From NCBI GenBank assembly GCA_002404675.1, contig DHKE01000093.1, positions 1-24,675 of the forward strand: a stretch of DNA of 24,675 nucleotides. The letters run 5' to 3'. The notes below the pieces were generated by a model that was given only the letters and a program-made list of their open reading frames with translations, was not told the DNA's origin and ran no database searches. This document shows positions 1-8,627 of the stretch, in pieces (position 1 is the first letter of the stretch; every line of letters begins with the position of its first letter). This DNA comes from Porphyromonadaceae bacterium UBA4702. Lineage in GTDB: Bacteria; Bacteroidota; Bacteroidia; Bacteroidales; Muribaculaceae. A program made the position numbers and the translations under genes.

Positions 1-752
1 CCATGAAGATGATTCTGCGCGAGTGCGGCATCCCTGTGGTGGACTACGCCTGGTGTACAGACAAGCAGTGGCTGCGTGACAGCGACGCGATAATCGCTGA
101 CGTGGAGAGCCGCCTCGGCTATCCCGTGATAGTCAAGCCTGCCAACCTCGGTTCGAGCGTCGGCATCGGCAAGGCTGCCAACCGCGAGCAGCTGATCGAG
201 CGCATCGACAACGCCGCCCGCTTCTCACAGCGCATCATCATTGAGCACATGATTGAGCAGCTCAAGGAGATAAACTGCTCCGTACTCGGCGATGCCGACG
301 AGCATAAGTCGTCTGTATGCGAAGAGCCTATCAAAACCGGCGACATCCTCAGCTACGAGGACAAGTATATGGGCGGCTCTAAGTCTGCCAAAGGCATGCA
401 GGCCAGCGACAAGCGCATCCCGGCTGACCTCCCTGTGGAAATGAGCGAGAAGATACAGCACCTCGCCGGCGAGACCTTCCGCGTGCTGTCATGCCACGGC
501 GTGAGCCGCGTGGACGTGATGATTGACGAGAAGGATAACTCGGTCTACGTCAACGAAATCAACACCATACCGGGGTCACTGTCATTCTACCTGTGGGAAG
601 CATCAGGTCTGTCATTCTCCGGCCTTATGGACACCCTCGTGCAGCTGGCTCTGCGCCGCAAGCGCGAGACTGACCGCAAGACATTCAGCTACGACCACAA
701 CATCTTCGCCCTCGGCCCCGGTCTGAAAGGCGGCAAGATGATGAAGAAGTGA
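1..752 (+). CDS. ddl: D-alanine--D-alanine ligase (ATP-grasp), 5' end outside window
   Basis: Joins two D-alanines using ATP in the cytoplasm, supplying the dipeptide end of the peptidoglycan stem. The open frame runs in from the window edge (first whole codon at 3), so the N-terminal domain and part of the central one are missing; the Met at 3 is internal. Visible are the ATP-grasp nucleotide-binding stretch (VKPANLGSSVGIGKA, about residues 45-59 of the fragment) and the C-terminal metal- and substrate-binding motif VNEINTIPGS (about 183-192), typical of Ddl. The middle part (KEINCSVLGD, then LSYEDKY) resembles the Ddl-like ATP-grasp proteins common in Bacteroidetes and Firmicutes more than E. 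coli DdlB. ileS follows 46 bp later in the same direction and may be co-transcribed. Another ATP-grasp peptide ligase is possible but less likely. Confidence 0.88.
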   Translation, partial: MKMILRECGIPVVDYAWCTDKQWLRDSDAIIADVESRLGYPVIVKPANLGSSVGIGKAANREQLIERIDNAARFSQRIIIEHMIEQLKEINCSVLGDADEHKSSVCEEPIKTGDILSYEDKYMGGSKSAKGMQASDKRIPADLPVEMSEKIQHLAGETFRVLSCHGVSRVDVMIDEKDNSVYVNEINTIPGSLSFYLWEASGLSFSGLMDTLVQLALRRKRETDRKTFSYDHNIFALGPGLKGGKMMKK

Positions 753-798
753 CCGGACTAAACAACCAACATTTGAAAACCCAAGACACGAACTGTAT

Positions 799-3700
799 AT
801 GAGCAAATTCAAGGAATACAACAGCCAGCTCAACCTGCCCGAGGTAAACAGGGAAGTGCTGCAGCAGTGGGACGAATGTTCACTGTTTGAGCGCAGCATG
901 AGCGAGCGCGAAGGAGGCAAGTCCTTCGTCTTTTTTGAGGGTCCGCCGTCCGCAAACGGCATGCCCGGCATACACCATGTCATGGCACGCACCATCAAGG
1001 ATATCTTCTGCCGCTACAAGACCATGCAGGGGTATCAGGTGAAACGCAAAGCCGGTTGGGACACACACGGACTGCCTGTGGAACTCGGCGTGGAGAAAAC
1101 ACTCGGCATTACCAAGGAGGACATCGGCAAGAAGATTTCCGTAGATGAATACAACGCAGCCTGTCGCCGCGAAGTGATGAAGTATACCAAGGAATGGACT
1201 GACCTGACTCACCGCATGGGTTATTGGGTAGACCTCGACAATCCGTACATCACATACGACAGCCGCTACATCGAGTCCGTATGGTGGCTGCTGCGCCAGC
1301 TATATGACAAGGGCTACCTCTACAAGGGGTACACCATACAGCCGTACTCACCAGCAGCTGGCACCGGTCTAAGTTCCCACGAGCTGAACCAGCCCGGATG
1401 CTACCGCGACGTCAAGGATACGACAGCGACAGTGCTGTTTGAAATTGAGAATGCACCCGAATCGATGTCCGGCTGGGGCAAGCCCTGCTTCATGGCTTGG
1501 ACAACTACCCCATGGACACTTCCCTCAAACACAGCCCTGTGTGTCGGCCCGAAATTCGAGTATGTGGCCCTGCGCACATACAACCCCTATACCGGCGACA
1601 AAATCACCGTCGTGATAGCCGAGCCGCTCGTCAAAAGCTATTTCAAGGCCGAGGGTGAAAAAGCGGACATCGACAGCTTCAAGCCGGGTGACAAGGTTGT
1701 CCCCTACCGCATTGTGGCGCGTTTCAAGGGAACAGACCTCGTCGGCATGCGCTACCGTCAGCTGATGCCTTGGGTTAAGCCTGCAGAGAAGTGCGGCATA
1801 AACGCCGCTGACTATGTCAACGCCGCTGCCGAGAAGCATCCCGAAAAGGTGTTCACAGTAGGCACTGACCGTTTCGTGGAAATGTCAGACGAGGCGTTCC
1901 GCGTAATCCCCGGCGATTACGTGACAATTGACGACGGTACAGGCATCGTGCACATTGCGCCCACATTCGGTGCGGACGACGCCAAGGTGGCACGCGACGC
2001 CGGCGTTCCCGGACTGTTCATGGTGACACCGCGTGGCGAGACACGACCGATGGTAGACCTGCGCGGACGCTATTACCTGACAGACGAACTTGCCCATGCC
2101 TTCGTGGAGAAATGCGTTGACATGGGCGAATACGGCCGCCATGCCGGCCAGTATGTCAAGAACGCATACGACCCGCGTTTCAACCCCGACGGCAAATACG
2201 ATGAGGCAGCCGCTGCAAAGGCGGAAGACCTGAACATAGAACTGGCTCTGGAGCTGAAAAGAGGAGGCGACGCTTTCCGCATCGAGAAGCAGACACACAA
2301 CTACCCGCACTGCTGGCGTACAGACAAGCCCGTACTATACTACCCGCTCGACAGCTGGTTTATACGCACGACTGCCGCACGTGACCGCCTCATCGAACTG
2401 AACAACGAGATACTCTGGAAACCAGCCTCTACCGGCTCCGGACGTTTTGGCAAATGGCTCGAGAACCTTCAGGACTGGAACCTGTCCCGCAGCCGCTACT
2501 GGGGCACTCCCCTGCCGATATGGCGCACAGAGGACGGCACGGAAGAGATCTGCATAGGCTCGTATCAGGAACTCTATGACGAGATCGAGAAAGCCGTCAC
2601 AGCCGGTGTTATGGCATCAAACCCCCTCAAGGAGAAAGGGTTTGTGCCGGGCCTGTTCACAGCTGAAAACTACAGCAACATCGACGTTCACCGTCCGTAC
2701 GCTGACTATATCATGCTCGTGTCGCCGTCTGGCAAACCCATGAAGCGTGAGACCGACCTCATCGACGTGTGGTTTGACTCTGGCGCAATGCCTTACGCGC
2801 AGATACATTATCCCTTTGAGAACAAGGAGGCGTTTGACAAAGGCGAGGTATACCCGGCAGACTTCATCGCCGAGGGCGTGGACCAGACTCGCGGCTGGTT
2901 CTTCACACTGCACGCTATAGCCGGCATGGTGTTCGACACCAAATCGTACAAAGCCGTCATCTCCAACGGACTTGTCCTCGACAAGCACGGCGACAAGATG
3001 TCAAAGCGCAAGGGTAATGCAGTTGACCCGTTTGTCACCCTCGACAAGTACGGTTCTGACCCTGTGCGCTGGTACATGATTGAGAACTCCTCGCCCTGGG
3101 AAAACCTCAAGTTTGACGAGGAGGGCGTGAAGGAAGTGTCACGTAAGCTGTTTGCTACCATCTACAACACCTACAAATTCTTCGCGATTTACGCCAATGT
3201 AGACGGTTTTGTCGGCAACGAGCCGGAAGTCGCCTTCGACCGCCGTCCCGAGATAGACCGCTGGATTCTGTCGCTGCTCAACTCCCTCATAGCAGAAGTT
3301 CAGAAAGACTTGGACGAGTATGAGCCTACCAAGGCTGCCCGTGCAATATCCTCATTTGTCGATGACAACCTCAGCAACTGGTACGTACGTCTGAACCGCA
3401 AACGTTTCTGGGCTGGCAAGATGACCGAAGACAAACTCTCGGCATATCAGACACTTTACTCATGCCTGAAAACAATAGCACTGCTAATGGCTCCGTTCAC
3501 GCCGTTCTATGCCGACCGCCTGTACAGCGACCTTATGTCTCCTGTAACGGGCAAGGAATATACACCGGTGCATCTTGCTCTCTTCCCGAAAGCCGACACT
3601 TCGCTCATCGATGCCGACCTGGAACGCCGCATGAACCTAGCACAGGATATCACCTCAAATGTGCTGGCACTGCGCCGCAAGGTCAACATCAAGGTGCGCC

Positions 3701-4368
3701 AGCCGCTGCAGACACTCCTCATACCCGTGACATCGCAGCGGCAGCGCATGGACGTGGAGGCAATCGCGGACATCGTGAAAGCAGAAGTCAACGTCAAGGA
3801 AATCAAGATAGTCGACAACGAGCAGAGCGGACTTGTGAAGCGCGTGAAAGCTGACTTCAAGAAACTCGGCCCGCGCTATGGCAAGATAATGAAAGCCCTG
3901 GGCAAAGCCATCTCCGAGATGCCGCAGACAGACATAGCTCAGCTCGAGGCTGACGGCCAGTTCACCTTTGCACAGCTTGACGGCGCACCTGTCGTCACGC
4001 TCGACGATGTGGAAATCATAGCGGAGGATGTCCCCGGGTGGCTCGTCACCAATGACAGCTCGCTGACTGTGGCTCTCGACATTTCGCTCACCCCCGAACT
4101 CATCAACGAGGGCATGGCACGCGAAATCGTCAAGCGCATACAGAACATCCGCAAGGGCAACCAGTATGAAATCACCGACAAGGTGGACGTGACTTTGACT
4201 CGCGATGCGGCAATCGAAGGCGCTGTCAACGAGTTCGGCAGCTACATCTCGTCGCAGGTTCTCGCCTCGTCGCTCACACTGGCTGACACCCTTGACGATG
4301 CAGATGCGATGCCGCTCGAGATTGAAGGACTTGACGCAAAAGTCATTGTCCGCAAGAGCAAGAGCTGA
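799..4368 (+). CDS. ileS: Isoleucyl-tRNA synthetase, type 2 (eukaryotic-like), with GIHH in place of HIGH
   Basis: Class I aminoacyl-tRNA synthetase charging tRNA-Ile. At 1189 aa it is longer than the classical bacterial IleRS of about 940 aa. The KMSKR loop is at residues 733-737. The CP1 editing domain shows WTTTPWTLPSN (about 234-244) and GTGIVHIAPTFGADD (from residue 380). The first signature motif, in the context PPSANGMPGIHH, reads G57-I58-H59-H60 where HIGH is usual: the first and third residues are exchanged. No C-terminal cysteine zinc finger is visible, and the long C-terminal extension fits type-2 IleRS. Type-2 enzymes are known for low mupirocin sensitivity. The start at 799 is taken because homologous sequence begins soon after it. 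No Shine-Dalgarno sequence is seen. The gene ends just before a strong hairpin. Confidence 0.97.
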   Translation: MSKFKEYNSQLNLPEVNREVLQQWDECSLFERSMSEREGGKSFVFFEGPPSANGMPGIHHVMARTIKDIFCRYKTMQGYQVKRKAGWDTHGLPVELGVEKTLGITKEDIGKKISVDEYNAACRREVMKYTKEWTDLTHRMGYWVDLDNPYITYDSRYIESVWWLLRQLYDKGYLYKGYTIQPYSPAAGTGLSSHELNQPGCYRDVKDTTATVLFEIENAPESMSGWGKPCFMAWTTTPWTLPSNTALCVGPKFEYVALRTYNPYTGDKITVVIAEPLVKSYFKAEGEKADIDSFKPGDKVVPYRIVARFKGTDLVGMRYRQLMPWVKPAEKCGINAADYVNAAAEKHPEKVFTVGTDRFVEMSDEAFRVIPGDYVTIDDGTGIVHIAPTFGADDAKVARDAGVPGLFMVTPRGETRPMVDLRGRYYLTDELAHAFVEKCVDMGEYGRHAGQYVKNAYDPRFNPDGKYDEAAAAKAEDLNIELALELKRGGDAFRIEKQTHNYPHCWRTDKPVLYYPLDSWFIRTTAARDRLIELNNEILWKPASTGSGRFGKWLENLQDWNLSRSRYWGTPLPIWRTEDGTEEICIGSYQELYDEIEKAVTAGVMASNPLKEKGFVPGLFTAENYSNIDVHRPYADYIMLVSPSGKPMKRETDLIDVWFDSGAMPYAQIHYPFENKEAFDKGEVYPADFIAEGVDQTRGWFFTLHAIAGMVFDTKSYKAVISNGLVLDKHGDKMSKRKGNAVDPFVTLDKYGSDPVRWYMIENSSPWENLKFDEEGVKEVSRKLFATIYNTYKFFAIYANVDGFVGNEPEVAFDRRPEIDRWILSLLNSLIAEVQKDLDEYEPTKAARAISSFVDDNLSNWYVRLNRKRFWAGKMTEDKLSAYQTLYSCLKTIALLMAPFTPFYADRLYSDLMSPVTGKEYTPVHLALFPKADTSLIDADLERRMNLAQDITSNVLALRRKVNIKVRQPLQTLLIPVTSQRQRMDVEAIADIVKAEVNVKEIKIVDNEQSGLVKRVKADFKKLGPRYGKIMKALGKAISEMPQTDIAQLEADGQFTFAQLDGAPVVTLDDVEIIAEDVPGWLVTNDSSLTVALDISLTPELINEGMAREIVKRIQNIRKGNQYEITDKVDVTLTRDAAIEGAVNEFGSYISSQVLASSLTLADTLDDADAMPLEIEGLDAKVIVRKSKS

Positions 4369-4391
4369 TTTCGCACACAGGCAATCAATAT

Positions 4392-4432
4392 AGCAACGAG
4401 GCGCGGCTCACTGCGAGCCGCGCCTTGTTGCT
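4392..4432. terminator. Strong hairpin between convergent genes, probable two-way terminator
   Basis: An 18-bp stem (4392-4409 with 4415-4432) with a 5-nt loop (ACTGC) has a single G-U pair. It lies 24 bp after the ileS stop and 20 bp from the stop of the convergent gene at 4453-4788. There is no clear T run on either side, so efficient intrinsic termination is not certain. The place and symmetry fit a terminator serving both strands. Confidence 0.65.
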
Positions 4433-4452
4433 TGCCATTGCTAGGAAGCCCA

Positions 4453-4788
4453 TCACCGGAACAGCCGCTGCCAAAACGGCTTCTTCTTCTCGCGCCGTAT
4501 GTGGATGTTGATTTCAGATGATTCCCTGTTGAAAAAGACTATGTGGGTACGAAACACGAAAGCCACATACTTGTCAAACTCGACAACAGCCATAATGCTG
4601 CGCTTCAGGAAGCGGTGGAAAAAGTTGCTTTCCTCAAGGCTGTCCACAAAAATTTCAGCGTCAGTTTCGCGTATTTTGTGTATTCCGGACAGCAAACCAA
4701 GATAGTGTGTCAGACGAGCGTCCAAATCTCCCATCCGGCGACCGCTATATGTCTTGTACATTTTATCTATGACAGTTTCAGTAATCAT
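4453..4788 (-). CDS. Small conserved-looking protein of unknown function
   Basis: A 111-residue protein whose family I do not recognise. It has no signal peptide and no membrane helix. The N-terminal half is mixed charged and probably helical. The middle holds a hydrophobic strand-like stretch (MAVVEFDKYVAFVFRTHIVFF, interrupted by charges). The end is very basic (RREKKKPFWQRLFR). It is the last gene of a minus-strand series, 72 bp after the TPR protein gene, and ends 20 bp from the shared terminator hairpin. A plus-strand frame of similar length lies opposite (4543-4875); the minus frame is preferred for its direction, its clean fit between the neighbours and its protein-like composition. 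A role linked to the TPR protein is a guess from position only. Confidence 0.62.
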   Translation of the reverse strand: MITETVIDKMYKTYSGRRMGDLDARLTHYLGLLSGIHKIRETDAEIFVDSLEESNFFHRFLKRSIMAVVEFDKYVAFVFRTHIVFFNRESSEINIHIRREKKKPFWQRLFR

Positions 4789-4860
4789 GACGACCTATCT
4801 TTATCGGCAAAACACATTATTCGGGGACAAGGTTCGCTTAGCACCGCTGTTGAAGTGACA

Positions 4861-7080
4861 TTACTGTTCGGGTGAAATATATGCCCCTTCGCACACCTTG
4901 TCTACGATAATATCCAACGCCGTTTTGTCACAGCCTTTATCTACAAGCTGCTCATAATCGTCCTTGATGTTGCGCAGGAAATACTTAATGCCGGCAACTG
5001 TATCCTTCGCCATGCTTACCGACAGACGGTACACCTCAAGGCATTTCTTGTAGTTGCCGCTCAACAGGCAGGCATGACCCTGATTGATGTAATCAACAGG
5101 CTCTGCAAACTGGCCAATGACACGTGAGTAACTGCTGATGCTTTTATCGTAGTCGCCCAGCATATATTCACACCACGCTATTGAACGTAAGGCGTTGGCA
5201 TTGTGTTCGTTGACATACAACATCTGATAGAACACTTTAAGTGCCTCGCCATATCGCTTCAGCAGCGTGAGGGAAATGCCCTTGCCCATAAGCATCGACT
5301 CATTGTCAGGCTGCTTCAGAAGTGCTGCATCGTAATACTCCACAGCATCTTCGTATGCTCCGGTACGGCGGCACAACCCTGCCATACGCTTGGCGAGCCA
5401 CAGGCTGTCGCTGTTGAACAGCTCCGCCTTTCGGTATTGGGTAAGTGCCTCATTATATTTGCCTTGCTGCTGCAATGTATATCCGAGTTTCTCCAGAAGC
5501 GAGGCATCCTCTCCCGCAATCTTCCCAAGCCGGCGAAACATCGCCTCGGCCTCGGGATAGTACTTGCGTCTCAGGTAAAACTCGCCTATCATTTGCACGG
5601 TATCGGCATCATCGATTACCTTGTCTCCCATAAACGGAATTTTGTTTACCGAGAACGGAGGACGGAGAACGTCTTCAAACTGGCCCTTGTACTTGAAAAG
5701 TTTAAGAAAACGGTTAAGGTCGCGTATGTACCGAAGTGATTCATTGGCAAATAGATTTTCAGACGTGGACGTTGACAACGTCGCTTCCTCTATGGATTGC
5801 CGCAATACTTCCTCCTGTTGCTGCAACTGTGAGAACATGGCATCTCGGTGTGCCTTCGGCAGTTTCTCCAGCGAAAACACAAATGAGTACTTGTCTGAAT
5901 CGCACATCGCGCCAGGCACTGACAACAACGACATTATGCTGTCTGGAATCGCCGATTTCATCGACAATATCCGGGAATGGTTTTCGTCAAAGGGCAAAAA
6001 CCAGTTAGGCAATTCGTTGAAGAACGGGAAACCTTTGAGGTTGGAGAATGCGAACATCATCATGTCCGCTCCCTCGCTCTGCAGCTCCGAGAACTCGCGC
6101 AGCTTCTTGCCTACGCCCGACTTCTCCATCAGCTCCTCCCATTCGGGATTTCCCTCGATGTCTGTGGGTGAAGAGCCGCTTTTCAGCATCGAGTCGAGTT
6201 CAGGCTTCATCTTTTGGAGAGCCGGTATGAAATCCTCCTTCATCGACTTGTTGATGCGGTCGGTGTCCATTGTGCGGATTATATCCATGATTACCGTGCG
6301 CAGACGCTTTGCGTTGTCCGCATTGTCAATCCAGGCATTGAACCGTGCGGCGAGCCCGTCATCGCAACACACCCGAGCGGAGTGTGCATAGACAGCCAAT
6401 ATTGCGGACATCAACGCACGTGCCTTGACACCTACGTTGCTGCTCCGGTCGTAGATATCCATCATCGCCTCGATGCGTCCGCGCTCATAGTATTTCACAC
6501 AGCCGAGGAACAGTGCCACGATAATGTGCGAGCGGACAGCGAAGTCCGACTGCTCGTCCGTAGCGAGGCTGACCAGTTCGGTCAGGTCGTCAGCCGCGAG
6601 AGGGAATGTAGTCCACACATAGTTAAAGATATTCTTTAATTTATGCTCGCGTTCCTCCTGTTTTTCAGCATTTTGAACATCCGAAGGAAGCAAGGCCAAT
6701 TCGCCGGCCACCTTGCGGTAACTTGCAATGACCGCTGGCAGCGTCTCGTTCAACCACCCCAGAGTGCGGACTTGGGAATAATACAGTTCTGGGGACTCTG
6801 CCACTTCGAGTTCACGGCAAAAGCGGTCATAGAGAGTGTTCAGTCCATCGCGGGCTGTGTCGAAATACTTCTTGCGGTCAGGGTCGAAGCCGCCGTCTAC
6901 CATATAGTCTGCCATGTATTTGTAGACAGACTCGATGCTGCGCAGCGGCGCGTCCAGCGAGGACAGACGGCTGTCCAAAAGCATGCAGCAACGCAATGAC
7001 CGCATAGCGCAGCCAAGCCGGTTGCGAGTTATGTTCTTTTTCGCTTCCGCCAATGCGGAGCGGACTTTTGATTCAGACAT
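4861..7080 (-). CDS. Large cytoplasmic TPR-repeat protein of unknown function
   Basis: A 739-residue protein without signal peptide or membrane segment, so probably cytoplasmic. Residues 1-490 are mostly helical and match no domain I can name. From about 494 to 695 there are roughly six tandem tetratricopeptide repeats, with recognisable cores such as GYTLQQQGKYNEALTQYRKA (533-552) and AWCEYMLGDYDKSISSYSRV (635-654). TPR arrays are protein-binding scaffolds. The gene lies 41 bp after a small membrane-protein gene and 72 bp before the small unknown gene, all on the minus strand, so these are likely one transcript. The large N-terminal part next to a C-terminal TPR array may be a sensing or client-handling module, but no catalytic motif was found. 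The start (MSESKVRSALAEAKK) is the first Met of the frame. Confidence 0.85.
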   Translation of the reverse strand: MSESKVRSALAEAKKNITRNRLGCAMRSLRCCMLLDSRLSSLDAPLRSIESVYKYMADYMVDGGFDPDRKKYFDTARDGLNTLYDRFCRELEVAESPELYYSQVRTLGWLNETLPAVIASYRKVAGELALLPSDVQNAEKQEEREHKLKNIFNYVWTTFPLAADDLTELVSLATDEQSDFAVRSHIIVALFLGCVKYYERGRIEAMMDIYDRSSNVGVKARALMSAILAVYAHSARVCCDDGLAARFNAWIDNADNAKRLRTVIMDIIRTMDTDRINKSMKEDFIPALQKMKPELDSMLKSGSSPTDIEGNPEWEELMEKSGVGKKLREFSELQSEGADMMMFAFSNLKGFPFFNELPNWFLPFDENHSRILSMKSAIPDSIMSLLSVPGAMCDSDKYSFVFSLEKLPKAHRDAMFSQLQQQEEVLRQSIEEATLSTSTSENLFANESLRYIRDLNRFLKLFKYKGQFEDVLRPPFSVNKIPFMGDKVIDDADTVQMIGEFYLRRKYYPEAEAMFRRLGKIAGEDASLLEKLGYTLQQQGKYNEALTQYRKAELFNSDSLWLAKRMAGLCRRTGAYEDAVEYYDAALLKQPDNESMLMGKGISLTLLKRYGEALKVFYQMLYVNEHNANALRSIAWCEYMLGDYDKSISSYSRVIGQFAEPVDYINQGHACLLSGNYKKCLEVYRLSVSMAKDTVAGIKYFLRNIKDDYEQLVDKGCDKTALDIIVDKVCEGAYISPEQ

Positions 7081-7121
7081 ATACGAATAGTTTTGGGGCT
7101 TGCATTACACAGACTGACCGG

Positions 7122-7418
7122 TTAAGCGGCAGTCGTGTACAGCCAGTATTCAATTCCAGCCGCAATGACAAAGAGTATGCCAAAGACAAGGGCTGCAAAA
7201 CGGAGCTTCATGCCTGCAATAGGGTTTAACTTGCCAAGGGTCAATGACATCAGGCGGCAGAACGCTGCCATGAATGCCAAAAACAGGTCACAGAACATCC
7301 ACCAGTGCGTGCGCATTTGGAATGTTACGACAATGACCGCTACAACAATGCCAAGCAATAGGACTGCCGCAATTTTTGTCCGGAAAAATGATTTCATCAG
7401 GGTTTGTTGATTTGGCAT
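7122..7418 (-). CDS. Small three-helix membrane protein, unknown function
   Basis: The start at 7418 (MPNQQTLMKSFF) gives 98 residues and lies 14 bp after the stop of the upstream gene. The longer frame to 7475 would overlap that gene and adds a non-membrane-like leader. A later Met at 7397 (MKSFFRTK) is an alternative start. Three hydrophobic helices are visible: one beginning IAAVLLLGIVVAVIVV, a second around WWMFCDLFLAFMAAF, and a third LRFAALVFGILFVIAAGI, with basic residues before the first. It probably sits in the inner membrane. I recognise no family. Its place between the Spi-domain secreted protein and the TPR protein suggests an accessory role in the same operon, which is inference. 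Confidence 0.7.
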   Translation of the reverse strand: MPNQQTLMKSFFRTKIAAVLLLGIVVAVIVVTFQMRTHWWMFCDLFLAFMAAFCRLMSLTLGKLNPIAGMKLRFAALVFGILFVIAAGIEYWLYTTAA

Positions 7419-7432
7419 AAGTATTTCAATGC

Positions 7433-8563
7433 TTATCGCACTAATTTTATGCCGTATGACCTGCCGGACTTGCACACTATCAGCGCGAGGTAGAAGCCCG
7501 TCGGCTCGGCTATAAGTTCAAAATGAGGTGATGTCGTGTTCTTGTAGGTGTACTGCCTTACCATTGCGCCGCCAAGGTTGTACAGGCGGACGAGCGAGGC
7601 CTCCTCTGGCAAATCGACCGTGTAAAAGCCCGAGCCGTGAGTATGCAGCACCGGCTCTGTCACCATACCGGCCTCTTCTATGGCTCGTTGGCGTTGCTGT
7701 TCGGCAGCCTTGGTTTCGGCTATGAAGTCGTCATAGAAGCGGAACGGGATTTCCTCCAGCTGCACATCAGGCAGTCCAATCGGATTTGAGAGGACTGCCA
7801 ACTGGCCGCCGCTCAGGTATTCCGTCGCAAACAGGCGGAAATATGAATTGTCAGGGACATCGGCATTTATGGTGACGTAATCCCCTTTCCTCCCTGTCAC
7901 GGTGACAGCCGATATATCCTTGCCGTTGTCGAAGCCGAGTGCCACGTTTCCGCTACGCGTGAGTTCGTCTGCCAGCATATCGGACCACTGCGCGGGTGAA
8001 TATATCTCCGACAGCTGGTCATCGTTGTCAGGGTCGCCGTCCAGCCGCGCTATCATCTCCTCCGTCTCGCTGCTTGTGTACTTGACATTGTATTTGTCGG
8101 CGCGGGCATTGAGCAGGTTGTCGATGTAGTGCGGCAAGTCGCCCCATGCGGCGATAGCCTCGTATGGCACGCGGTCGTCATAGCGGATAAGCTCGATGTC
8201 GCGTGCGTAAGCGGTCAATATGCTCTTGGTGTCGTCGCTGACAGCGTTGGCGTCAAACTTTCCGCTGGTGCTGTATGCGAGTATCGGGAACGCCTTGTTC
8301 TCAGCCGATATTATCACATATCCGCCCGAGGGGTGGTTGTAGACATAGAACGGTACAAATAGGCGTTGTGTGGTCAGTTTGCGGCCGTTGTACACCATTG
8401 TCGGCTCTGCCATGTATTGTCCGTTCACAGCGTTGAAGAACTGCGTGGCTATGGCTTTTGCCTGAGGCTGGGTCACTGTTTCTGCCGCCGACGGAAATAC
8501 AGCTGCGGCTGCCGCAAATGCGGCAACATACCATTTTATGACTGATGCTTTCATATAAGACAT
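7433..8563 (-). CDS. Secreted Spi (C10-protease propeptide/inhibitor-like) protein with type IX sorting-like C-terminus, no protease domain
   Basis: A 376-residue protein with an N-terminal signal peptide (WYVAAFAAAAAVFPSAAE, about 11-28). Residues about 30-105 look like the Spi/streptopain-propeptide fold: an AKAIATQFFN helix, then a PFYVYN...GGYVIISAENKAFPILAYS stretch. In this family the domain normally precedes or inhibits a C10 cysteine peptidase. No C10 catalytic domain follows; the rest is an acidic region and a beta-rich part. The last 70 residues (VRLYNLGGAMVRQ ... GFYLALIVCKSGRSYGIKLVR) resemble the C-terminal sorting domain of type IX secretion cargo. It is probably exported to or beyond the outer membrane. 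The start may be 8563 or 8554 (MKASVIKW); both keep the signal peptide. It heads a minus-strand series. Confidence 0.78.
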   Translation of the reverse strand: MSYMKASVIKWYVAAFAAAAAVFPSAAETVTQPQAKAIATQFFNAVNGQYMAEPTMVYNGRKLTTQRLFVPFYVYNHPSGGYVIISAENKAFPILAYSTSGKFDANAVSDDTKSILTAYARDIELIRYDDRVPYEAIAAWGDLPHYIDNLLNARADKYNVKYTSSETEEMIARLDGDPDNDDQLSEIYSPAQWSDMLADELTRSGNVALGFDNGKDISAVTVTGRKGDYVTINADVPDNSYFRLFATEYLSGGQLAVLSNPIGLPDVQLEEIPFRFYDDFIAETKAAEQQRQRAIEEAGMVTEPVLHTHGSGFYTVDLPEEASLVRLYNLGGAMVRQYTYKNTTSPHFELIAEPTGFYLALIVCKSGRSYGIKLVR

Positions 8564-8627
8564 AACGCAAACGTTCTCAATTTATTAACACTCATCATCT
8601 GAATAATTCGTTTAAGCCGTCAACCGC

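Noticed and set aside
4543..4875. A 110-codon plus-strand frame overlapping the small minus-strand unknown gene.
   Set aside because: It would overlap the 3' end of the TPR gene, and its direction does not fit the minus-strand series; still, the choice is not certain.
7433..8563. Active C10 cysteine peptidase.
   Set aside because: Only the Spi-like part is present; no catalytic Cys/His domain follows it.
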